A DNA stretch of 64,000 nucleotides from PALSA-1003 sp963791945 (GTDB lineage: Bacteria > Pseudomonadota > Gammaproteobacteria > Burkholderiales > Casimicrobiaceae). How positions within the stretch are numbered: the first letter of the stretch is position 1; each line of letters begins with the position of its first letter. Positions 41,702-48,505 of the stretch are shown one piece after another. Position numbers and translations under genes: made by a program. The stretch covers positions 372,001 through 436,000 of the forward strand of contig CAWBUD010000002.1 in NCBI GenBank assembly GCA_963791945.1, read 5' to 3'. The notes beneath the pieces are model-generated. The model was not told the DNA's origin and made no database searches. It was given only the letters and a program-made list of their open reading frames with translations.

Positions 41702-41875
41702 ATGAAGAACGAACCGATCGATAAGCCATCGCGCCGCGACTTCGTTGCGAAGATGGGATATATCGCGCCCGCTATCTTGACGCTTAGCGTTGCGCCTTCG
41801 TTCGCGAAAGCAGGATCGCCCCATGGTCCCCCGTTCACGCCGCCGGGACCGCCGCCGTGGCCGCCGGGACATTGA
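41702..41875 (+). CDS. 57-residue Tat-signal Pro/Gly-rich peptide, candidate modified peptide
   Basis: A short gene with strong support: AGAGGAG ends 7 bases before the ATG and it lies 56 bases after pqqD on the same strand. The N-terminus has a twin-arginine motif (SRRDFVAK), a hydrophobic segment (MGYIAPAILTLSVAPSFA) and a cleavage-like AKA site near residue 37. The remaining 20 residues are almost only Gly, Pro, His, Phe, Thr and Trp (SPHGPPFTPPGPPPWPPGH), with two threonine/serine acceptors. This resembles a leader plus core. It is followed by a hairpin (41901-41932). It could be the substrate of the PqqD/HprK-like/nucleotidyltransferase proteins, or a short exported structural peptide. 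Confidence 0.75.
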   Translation: MKNEPIDKPSRRDFVAKMGYIAPAILTLSVAPSFAKAGSPHGPPFTPPGPPPWPPGH

Positions 41876-41900
41876 TTTCCCTGAGCGGTTCCTAGAAGCT

Positions 41901-41932
41901 CTTCGGCGCCCGACACCTGTCCGGCGCCGAAG
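41901..41932 (+). terminator. hairpin after the Tat peptide gene (attenuator/terminator)
   Basis: CTTCGGCGCC (41901-41910) pairs perfectly with GGCGCCGAAG (41923-41932) around a 12-base loop and is followed by TGTTTAT. It lies 26 bases after the peptide stop and 38 bases before the kinase frame. A partial terminator here would yield more peptide message than kinase message, a common arrangement in precursor-peptide operons. Confidence 0.6.
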
Positions 41933-41969
41933 TGTTTATGAGGGTCTCGGCGGTGCTGGCGAGTGAATA

Positions 41970-42920
41970 TTGACCCCCAGGGCGATCAATTCCATTCAGG
42001 CGCTTTGCCATCGCACGAGCGCGAGCAGCGGGTTGGCCGTTGCCTCGGCGGTGGGCAAGGAATACAACGGTACCGGATCCGTGCAATCACTGCGCTTTCT
42101 TATCCTGGGGCAACACGTACGCGTTGAGTGCTGCGACGCTGAGCTGCGGCGCGGCTTGATCGTCAATTTTGGGGCGATGGCGGCAGCGAATGACCGCACT
42201 CCGCCCGACCTCGATTACCGCATCAGCAGCGGCACCACGCCAGGGGCGTTTTCGCTGATTCGTGAAGGGCAAACTGCGTGCGAGGGCAGCAATCCCGGCG
42301 ACCTTCTGTTTTTGCTGGAGAAGGACGTCACCGTGGAGTTGCAGAAAAGGCGTTCCGACCTTTTTTTCCTGCATGCCGCGGCGATCGCCTGGCGAGGCTG
42401 GGCTTGCCTGCTGGCGGCGGAATCGGGAAGCGGAAAGTCGACCACGACCTGGGGACTGCTCCACCACGGGTTCCACTACCTCAGTGACGAGCTGAGTCCG
42501 ATCGACCTGCACTCCATGCGGGTTTTTCCGTATCCGCACGCGCTCTGCCTCAAGCAACCGCCGGCGGCGGCCTACCGGCTCCCCGCAGGCGCGCTTGACC
42601 TGGGCGGTACGATAAGTATCCCCGCGCGAACCCTGCCAAGTGCCACGGTTTCGGGGCCGCGCCCGCTCGGAGCGGTGTTCCTCGTGACGCATCGCCCGGA
42701 TCTGAGCGCCCCGAACATGCGTGTTGTAGCCCCAGCGGAAGCAAGTGCGCGCTTGTACGTGACTGCGCTGAACGCATTGGCACACCCGAACCGTGGGCTC
42801 GACGCTGTGATCCGCATATCCGAAGCTGTGCCTTGCTTTGCCGTCTCCTCTGCCGAACTGTCAGCGACATGCGCCTTGATTGGCTCCACCGTGGAAAGAG
42901 TGATCCCTCGCGTCATCTAG
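41970..42920 (+). CDS. HprK-related kinase A
   Basis: A protein of up to 316 residues related to HPr kinase/phosphorylase but not HprK itself. The N-terminal part (LRFLILGQHVRVECCDAELR) is a small beta-domain. The core has FFLHAAAIAWRGWACLLAAE followed by the P-loop SGSGKSTTT (about residues 150-160), then FHYLSDELSPIDLHSMRVFP and a C-terminal helical end. HprK phosphorylates a serine of HPr; HprK-related kinases in these clusters have no known substrate and may phosphorylate a small peptide or PqqD-bound partner. The start is uncertain (TTG 41970 or GTG 42051). Confidence 0.82.
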   Translation: MTPRAINSIQALCHRTSASSGLAVASAVGKEYNGTGSVQSLRFLILGQHVRVECCDAELRRGLIVNFGAMAAANDRTPPDLDYRISSGTTPGAFSLIREGQTACEGSNPGDLLFLLEKDVTVELQKRRSDLFFLHAAAIAWRGWACLLAAESGSGKSTTTWGLLHHGFHYLSDELSPIDLHSMRVFPYPHALCLKQPPAAAYRLPAGALDLGGTISIPARTLPSATVSGPRPLGAVFLVTHRPDLSAPNMRVVAPAEASARLYVTALNALAHPNRGLDAVIRISEAVPCFAVSSAELSATCALIGSTVERVIPRVI

Positions 42921-43121
42921 CGCAGAAAGTAAGGCTTTCGACAGTTGGGCAGTACAGATTCACGTAGTACACGGGGGATTGGCAAAATCTGCGCCGCCAA
43001 TGGTAGACAAGTTACGGGACCCTGGGCACGTGTGACATACTTGTGTCGCCATTCACAATACGCGAGTATTTTGCAAATAAGGGGGTGGCGCGTCCGATCG
43101 CCCCATTAGGGTGTCCTGGCC

Positions 43122-44774
43122 ATGGAAGAATACGAAGGCGGCAAAACCTTAGGTGAATACCTTGCCGTATTGCGACGGCACAAGGTTCAGATCTTCGCTG
43201 TCACCGCGGTACTCGCTGCGGTCGCCGGTGCGGTGGCGATCGGCCTGCCGCCGGTCTATCGCTCCACGGCGACCATTCTGGTGCAGGAGCAGGAGGTGCC
43301 CCCCGATCTGGTGCGCTCCACCATCACGAGCTTCGCCGACGAGCGCATCCAGGTTATCAGCCAGCAGGTTATGACCCGCGCGATGCTGCTGCGGCTCGTC
43401 GACAAGTACGGCCTGTATGAGAAATATCGCCAGCGCGCGACCACCGACGAGATCCTCGACCGGATGCGCAAGGATATCAAGCTCACGACCGTCAACGCCG
43501 ACATCTCGGACCGAAGCAGCGGGCGTCGCGTGAATGCCACCATCGCCTTCACGATCTCCTACGACTCGCCGCGGCCAGATCAGGCGCAGAAGGTCGTGAA
43601 CGACCTGGCATCGCTGTACCTGGATGAAAACGCAAAGGTGCGCCAGCAAAGCGTCGCCGAGACGACAGCTTTCCTCACCCAAGAGGCGGATCGACTGGCC
43701 ACCCAGATCCAGGACATCGAAGCAAATCTCGCGCAATTCAAGCGCCGTTATGCAGGTCGTCTGCCGGATTCGTCGATGGTCAACATGCAACTTGCCGAGC
43801 GCACCGGGTCCGAACTGCAGCGTATCGAACGGGAGACGAGCACGCTCCAGGAACGCAAGATCGCGCTGGAAGCGCAGCTGTCGGTCGTCGCGCCCAACGT
43901 CCCGCCAGCGACAAACACCGCAGGGCAACGCGGCCTGACGCCGGCGGAGCGCCTGCGTGCGCTAGAAGCGCAGTACGCCAGCGCTTCGGCGGTCTATGGC
44001 GCCGACCACCCGGATATTCGACGCATGCAACGGGAGATTGCCGCGCTTCGCGCCGAAACTGGCGCGTCAGGCAACGAGGCCGGGGTCAAGCCGCCGGCGC
44101 AGGGAGCGGCCGACAAGCGCGCAATACCCGACCCGATCCAGAAACCCGACAATCCGGCATACATCGCGCTGATCACGCAGATCGAGGGTACCAAACGTGA
44201 GCTCAATCAACTCGCCGCGCTCAAGGACGACCTGCGCGCCCAGCAGCGCACGTACGATTCGCGGTTGATGCAGATTCCCGAGATCGAGCGCGAGTACGAC
44301 GACCTGACGCGCGACTACCAGACCGCCCAGACGCGCTACCGCGAGGTCAAGGCGAAGCAGATGCAGGCCGAGGTCTCGCAGGAGCTGGAGAAGGACCGCA
44401 AGGCGGAGCGCTTCAGCCTGGGCGAGCCTGCCCATCTGCCCGAAAAGCCGTTTAGCCCCAACCGTCCTGCCGTTGCGCTCATCGGCTTCATCGCCGCGCT
44501 TGGCGGCGGGATCGGCGTCGCCGGGTTACGCGAAGCCTTCGATGCGTCGGTGAAGGGACCGCTCGAACTCGCCCGCATCGCCACCGTCCCCATCTTGACT
44601 GCAATCCCATACATCGAGACGCGCTGGGAGCAGGTCGGCAAACGGCGCCGAACCTGGCTGGCGGTCTGCTTGATCTCATTGCTGGCCGTCGCCTTCCTGC
44701 TCGGCGTCCACTTCTTCCTGAAGCCGTTACCTGCGCTCTTGGACTCGCTGACGCACAGGATCACGCTCTGGTAG
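43122..44774 (+). CDS. Wzz/GNVR chain-length determinant, XrtA-type
   Basis: A 550-residue inner-membrane protein that sets polysaccharide chain length together with the tyrosine kinase. The N-terminal Wzz helix follows GKTLGEYLAVLRRHKVQIFA (TAVLAAVAGAVAIGLPPVY). A long periplasmic coiled coil contains TQEADRLATQIQDIEANLAQ and RLRALEAQYASASAVYGADH. The GNVR-type motif region is IPEIEREYDDLTRDYQTAQT followed by RYREVKAKQMQAEVSQELEK. The C-terminal helix pair is AVALIGFIAALGGGIGVAGL and WLAVCLISLLAVAFLLGVHF. It ends 6 bases before the kinase gene. The 201-base gap upstream contains the inverted repeat AATACGCGAGTATT. Confidence 0.92.
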   Translation: MEEYEGGKTLGEYLAVLRRHKVQIFAVTAVLAAVAGAVAIGLPPVYRSTATILVQEQEVPPDLVRSTITSFADERIQVISQQVMTRAMLLRLVDKYGLYEKYRQRATTDEILDRMRKDIKLTTVNADISDRSSGRRVNATIAFTISYDSPRPDQAQKVVNDLASLYLDENAKVRQQSVAETTAFLTQEADRLATQIQDIEANLAQFKRRYAGRLPDSSMVNMQLAERTGSELQRIERETSTLQERKIALEAQLSVVAPNVPPATNTAGQRGLTPAERLRALEAQYASASAVYGADHPDIRRMQREIAALRAETGASGNEAGVKPPAQGAADKRAIPDPIQKPDNPAYIALITQIEGTKRELNQLAALKDDLRAQQRTYDSRLMQIPEIEREYDDLTRDYQTAQTRYREVKAKQMQAEVSQELEKDRKAERFSLGEPAHLPEKPFSPNRPAVALIGFIAALGGGIGVAGLREAFDASVKGPLELARIATVPILTAIPYIETRWEQVGKRRRTWLAVCLISLLAVAFLLGVHFFLKPLPALLDSLTHRITLW

Positions 44775-44780
44775 CCAGAC

Positions 44781-45647
44781 TTGGAAAAGATCTCCGTCGC
44801 TCTGCAGCGCGTGCTTGACGCCCAGAAGCCTGGGGAGGGCCTGTTCGCACCCGTGAATGAGGCGGCTTCCGCAGTGGGGTCGTCGGCACGCCCGCCTGGC
44901 CCCATCGCCTACACGCGCACCCGCGTACTCGAGGTTACGCCGGACGTGCTGGAGCGCCACCGCCTGGCCTCGGTGAGGAACGATCGGACCGCCGACGCGT
45001 TCCGCCTGCTGCGCACCCAGGTTCTCATGCAAATGCGCCAGAACGGCTGGCAAACTCTAGCGGTGACGAGCCCCAACAAGGGTGCCGGCAAGTCGACCAT
45101 CGCGCTGAATCTTGCCATGAGCTTCGCGATGGAGGCTGACTACACGGCGCTGCTGGTTGACGCCGATCTCCGCGATCCGGATATACGTCACATGCTGGAG
45201 CTCGAGCCGGGGCCCGGTCTCGTGGACTACCTGCTGGGCAACGCGGCGCTCGAGGACCTGCTGATCCACCCCAATGTGGGCAACCTCGTCGTGCTTCCCG
45301 GCGGCGCACCGGTTGCGAACACGTCCGAGCTGATGCGCTCGCCGATGATGGCCGACATGATACGAGAAGTGCGCGGCCGTTATAACGATCGCCTCATCGT
45401 CTTCGACGTGCCGCCTATCCTCTCGGGCGCGGACGCGCTGGCCCTTTCGGGCTATATGGAGGCAACCATTCTGCTCGTCGAGGAAGGCAAGACGCTGCGA
45501 GACGACATCGAGCGGTCGTGCGAGCTGCTCGACAAGTCGAACCTCATGGGCATCGTGCTCAACAAGTCGCGCGAGTTACCGGAGCCCGAGCCGATCACGC
45601 GGCCGAAACCAGGGTTCCTGCGGCGCTTCTTCGGAGCCGAGAACTAG
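44781..45647 (+). CDS. XrtA-type tyrosine autokinase (CpsD/BY-kinase family)
   Basis: A 288-residue cytoplasmic P-loop kinase that pairs with the Wzz-like protein. Walker A: SPNKGAGKSTIALNLAMSFA; Walker A': TALLVDADLRDPDIRHML; Walker B: RLIVFDVPPILSGADALAL. BY-kinases autophosphorylate on a C-terminal tyrosine cluster; here the end (EPITRPKPGFLRRFFGAEN) has no tyrosine cluster, as in several exosortase-associated members. The start codon is TTG, 6 bases after the preceding stop. It would control polymer length and export through phosphorylation cycling. Confidence 0.9.
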   Translation: MEKISVALQRVLDAQKPGEGLFAPVNEAASAVGSSARPPGPIAYTRTRVLEVTPDVLERHRLASVRNDRTADAFRLLRTQVLMQMRQNGWQTLAVTSPNKGAGKSTIALNLAMSFAMEADYTALLVDADLRDPDIRHMLELEPGPGLVDYLLGNAALEDLLIHPNVGNLVVLPGGAPVANTSELMRSPMMADMIREVRGRYNDRLIVFDVPPILSGADALALSGYMEATILLVEEGKTLRDDIERSCELLDKSNLMGIVLNKSRELPEPEPITRPKPGFLRRFFGAEN

Positions 45648-45652
45648 CCGCC

Positions 45653-46522
45653 ATGTACGAATCGTTCTACGGGTTCAAGGTCCGGCCGTTCGCCCTGCTT
45701 CCGCAGGAGGAGTTCATGTTTCTCTCGCGCCAGCACCGCATGGCGCTCGACCTGCTCGTCTACGGCCTGAGTAACCGAGCCCTGTTCTGCGTCGTGTATG
45801 GCGACATCGGTACGGGCAAGACGACGCTGTTGCGCTATTTGTTGAGGCGCCGTGGACCGCAGATCTCGGTGGGCATGGTCACCGGCATGAGCGGGACTTT
45901 CCAGGAGCTGCTGCAGTGGACGCTCTCGGCGTTCGGACTCGATTATCGGGGACTGGACAAAATAGGCATGCAGCAGGTGCTCGTCGACTTCGCCAAGCGC
46001 GAGGAGATGCGTGGCGGGCGCATGGTGCTCGTTGTGGACGAGGCCCAGGCGCTGGCGCCGGAGGTGCTCGAGGAGTTGCGCCTGTTCTCGAACGTTAGCA
46101 CCGGCTATGCGCCGCTGCTGCAGACGGTGCTCGTGGGTCAGCTTTCTTTGCGGGACACGCTGCGCCGCCCAGAGATGTATCAGTTGGCGCAGCGGGTCGG
46201 TGTGGACTACATGCTTACACCACTCGACAAGGAGCAGACGCAGGCCTACATCCGTCACCGGCTGGGACTCGCCGGGTCAGGCCGAGAGGATCTGTTTACT
46301 CCCGAAGCCTGTGATGCCATCTTCAGTGCCAGCCGCGGCATTCCGCGTATCGTCAATCTGCTCTGTGACACCGCGCTCGTGTACGGCTACGCGGACCAAA
46401 GAGCTACGATCGATGCGCTTACCGTCAACGAGATGCTCGGGGACAAGGCGCGCGAGGGAGGTTGGCTGTTCAATCCGCCGACGCGGCGCCGCTCACGTCG
46501 GACTGTGCCCACCGAGGGTTAG
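45653..46522 (+). CDS. XrtA-associated AAA ATPase (ExeA-like)
   Basis: A 289-residue AAA ATPase of the ExeA/general-secretion-like class regularly found in PEP-CTERM exopolysaccharide loci. It starts MYESFYGFKVRPFALLPQEE, with Walker A VVYGDIGTGKTTLLRYLL, Walker B GGRMVLVVDEAQALAPEVLE and sensor regions QTVLVGQLSLRDTLRRPEM and SRGIPRIVNLLCDTALVYGY. A basic C-terminal tail (TRRRSRRTVPTEG) ends it. ExeA couples ATP hydrolysis to envelope assembly; here it presumably helps assemble the export complex. It starts 6 bases after the kinase gene. Confidence 0.9.
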   Translation: MYESFYGFKVRPFALLPQEEFMFLSRQHRMALDLLVYGLSNRALFCVVYGDIGTGKTTLLRYLLRRRGPQISVGMVTGMSGTFQELLQWTLSAFGLDYRGLDKIGMQQVLVDFAKREEMRGGRMVLVVDEAQALAPEVLEELRLFSNVSTGYAPLLQTVLVGQLSLRDTLRRPEMYQLAQRVGVDYMLTPLDKEQTQAYIRHRLGLAGSGREDLFTPEACDAIFSASRGIPRIVNLLCDTALVYGYADQRATIDALTVNEMLGDKAREGGWLFNPPTRRRSRRTVPTEG

Positions 46523-46882
46523 GAAAGCCCCGACAGGGGATTGTACGATACAAACAAAATCTGTTGTGCTGTCAGCCAATTGTCTAGTAAATTTTACAAA
46601 CGATGGGCTTCAACCTGTCGAAGTCGTCTATCAAGTGCTTGTTATATTACGATTATTTCATAATAGGCACGAATGTTGACGTACGTCACAATGCGTGCTC
46701 GCAGAGCAGCTAGCATTTTGGCGCTACGGCAATAAGCTGGCATTTAGCGGTGCGGCAATAGCATCGCTTCTAAAGAATTAGACTGAGGTGGGGGTAGTTC
46801 AGGGATTCTCCGGGACGCGCATGCGTTCCACTGTCGTCGCTCCAAACACCAACACCATTGCTTGATTGGCAGGCACGACGCT
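46523..46882 (+). promoter_or_regulatory. AT-rich intergenic region upstream of the sugar transferase
   Basis: A 360-base spacer visibly richer in A/T than its neighbours and without a convincing gene. It contains the perfect 12-bp palindrome TGACGTACGTCA (46677-46688), a likely operator, and two similar direct repeats ending ACGGCAATAAGC and TGCGGCAATAGC further on. It probably carries a promoter for the sugar transferase, but I cannot assign -35/-10 boxes with confidence. Confidence 0.45.
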
Positions 46883-48217
46883 ATGTCGCATTGGGTCAGG
46901 CCCTCATCAACGAGATCCCATCTGGGCGAGCGACCGGTCGAATTGCCAGGTCAGCAGGGGTCCCGCATCCACTGGGACAAGCGCACGGGCCTGGGTCACG
47001 ATGTCGTGTCGATGGATGGTCTAGCGCTGGACCATCACCAGACGGCTACTCTGCCATCGCGCAATACTGTCAAGACCAGGGTTCCTGATGGATCTCGAGT
47101 CGCGACGAAGGTTGTCAAGAAACGATCCGTGGAGGCTGGCTCGCCACGCGAGGGTTATTGCCCGGACGTGTGCGAGATGCTATCGAAACGTCAGTTCTTG
47201 AGACAGTTGCGACTCGAAAAACGGCGGACAGAACGGTTCAAGGGCCCGCTGTCCATCGCGCTTTTTCACTTTGAGCACAAGGGTAGCGATGGTCTCCATG
47301 ACGTGAGGGCAGTCTTCAATATTCTCCGCGACGGCAAGCGGGAGTTGGATATTGCTGGTTATCTCGAAGACGACCTCATCGGCATCATTCTTCCAGGCAC
47401 AAACCCGCAGGGGGCTCGAGAATTCGCGCAAAAAATCACCGAGCGACTTAACGGTCTGCCCTGCACCGCCACCACGGCGACATACCCTGATTATCTATTT
47501 GACAACCTGACGAGGGGAAGCGAGCACAAGGGTAATCTCGATCCTATCTTTCCCGATGATTCCGCGGATTCTTCAACGGTCGGCTACGTCCTCAAGCGGA
47601 GCCTCGATGTGACAGGGGCTATCGTCGCGATCTTGCTGTTCGCGCCGGTGATGTTGATCGCCGCTCTTGCTGTCAAGATGTCTTCTTCCGGGCCTGTGAT
47701 CTTTAGGCAGTCCCGTTTGGGACAAAGCGGTATCCCCTTTGACTTCTACAAATTCCGGTCCATGTATCGTAGCGCCGATGATGGAATCCACCGGGAGTTC
47801 GTCACGCGCTTGATTAAGGGGGATCACCGACGAATAGATCAGCAGGACGCGTCGAAGCCCCTCTATAAGATAAAGTCTGATCCGAGGGTCACACGCGTTG
47901 GCAGAATCATTCGCAAGACAAGCATTGACGAGCTTCCGCAATTGTTCTGTGTACTCAAGGGGGACATGAGTCTGGTCGGGCCGCGTCCGCCGCTTCCGTA
48001 TGAAGCAAAGGAATACGAGCCGTGGCATCTCAGGCGGATATTGGAGATAAAGCCGGGCATCACCGGCCTCTGGCAGGTGGATGGACGAAGCAGGGTGAGC
48101 TTTGACGACATGGTCCGAATGGATCTTCGGTATGTCCGCAATTGCTCGCTGATGTTCGACCTCAAGATACTCCTCAAGACCTTCGTGGTCGTGGTGAGGC
48201 GCGAAGGGGCAACCTAG
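46883..48217 (+). CDS. initiating sugar transferase with degenerate GGDEF-like N-terminal domain
   Basis: A protein of about 444 residues. The C-terminal 230 residues are a bacterial sugar transferase (PF02397): the hairpin helix in YVLKRSLDVTGAIVAILLFA, GPVIFRQSRLGQSGIPFDFY, KFRSM, TRVGRIIRKTSIDELPQLFC and VLKGDMSLVGPRPP. It moves the first sugar phosphate onto undecaprenyl phosphate. Residues about 100-210 (LSKRQFLRQLRLEKRRTERF, then DIAGYLEDDLIGIILPGTNP) resemble an inactive diguanylate-cyclase-like fold seen in exosortase-locus members. The first 95 residues match nothing I know; a start at ATG 47177 would remove them. Export genes upstream read the same way. Confidence 0.85.
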   Translation: MSHWVRPSSTRSHLGERPVELPGQQGSRIHWDKRTGLGHDVVSMDGLALDHHQTATLPSRNTVKTRVPDGSRVATKVVKKRSVEAGSPREGYCPDVCEMLSKRQFLRQLRLEKRRTERFKGPLSIALFHFEHKGSDGLHDVRAVFNILRDGKRELDIAGYLEDDLIGIILPGTNPQGAREFAQKITERLNGLPCTATTATYPDYLFDNLTRGSEHKGNLDPIFPDDSADSSTVGYVLKRSLDVTGAIVAILLFAPVMLIAALAVKMSSSGPVIFRQSRLGQSGIPFDFYKFRSMYRSADDGIHREFVTRLIKGDHRRIDQQDASKPLYKIKSDPRVTRVGRIIRKTSIDELPQLFCVLKGDMSLVGPRPPLPYEAKEYEPWHLRRILEIKPGITGLWQVDGRSRVSFDDMVRMDLRYVRNCSLMFDLKILLKTFVVVVRREGAT

Positions 48218-48316
48218 TCTGCTTCGCCTGACAGCAGTGGCTGGCGAGAGAGACTATTGTCCCTGCCAGAGCGAAGACTTAGGTGTTCTGTACTGACCCA
48301 GCGGCTTCTGCGTAGG

Positions 48317-48478
48317 TCAGACCGCTAGCTCGGTCACCGCTGTCCGAGCCTGCAGGATCTCGACCACGAGGGCCGCCCAGCGCTTGCCTGTCGAGCGCTT
48401 ACGGATGTCCTCTTCCATTGTTCTGCTCACGTCACGCTCCTTGCCGGAGCATGACCTGAGCAGAAGTTCGCTCAGCAT
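48317..48478 (-). pseudogene. IS3-type transposase OrfA remnant
   Basis: The frame SRTMEEDIRKRSTGKRWAAL followed by VVEILQARTAVTELAV matches the start of a common proteobacterial transposase OrfA (typically xRTxEEDIKRWTAKRKxALVxEIIQGKTTVAEASR). After about 33 residues of homology it stops at 48317, so the helix-turn-helix remainder, OrfB and the right inverted repeat are absent. It abuts the truncated 3' end of the Ig-repeat gene. Recognition is by memory of the motif only, hence moderate confidence. Confidence 0.6.
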
Positions 48479-48484
48479 TTTGAA

Positions 48485-48505
48485 GTCGCCACTATCGGTG
48501 GCGAC
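48485..48505. repeat. 8-bp inverted repeat at the transposase/Ig-gene junction
   Basis: GTCGCCAC (48485-48492) and GTGGCGAC (48498-48505) form a perfect stem with a 5-base loop exactly where the Ig-repeat homology stops and the transposase-side sequence begins. It may be part of the insertion sequence end or act as a terminator for the repeat gene; no T-run follows. Confidence 0.5.

Noticed and set aside
42970..43000. Possible sigma-54 promoter (TTGGCAAAATCTGC) before the Wzz-like gene
   Set aside because: The GG and GC elements are 8 bases apart instead of the required 10.
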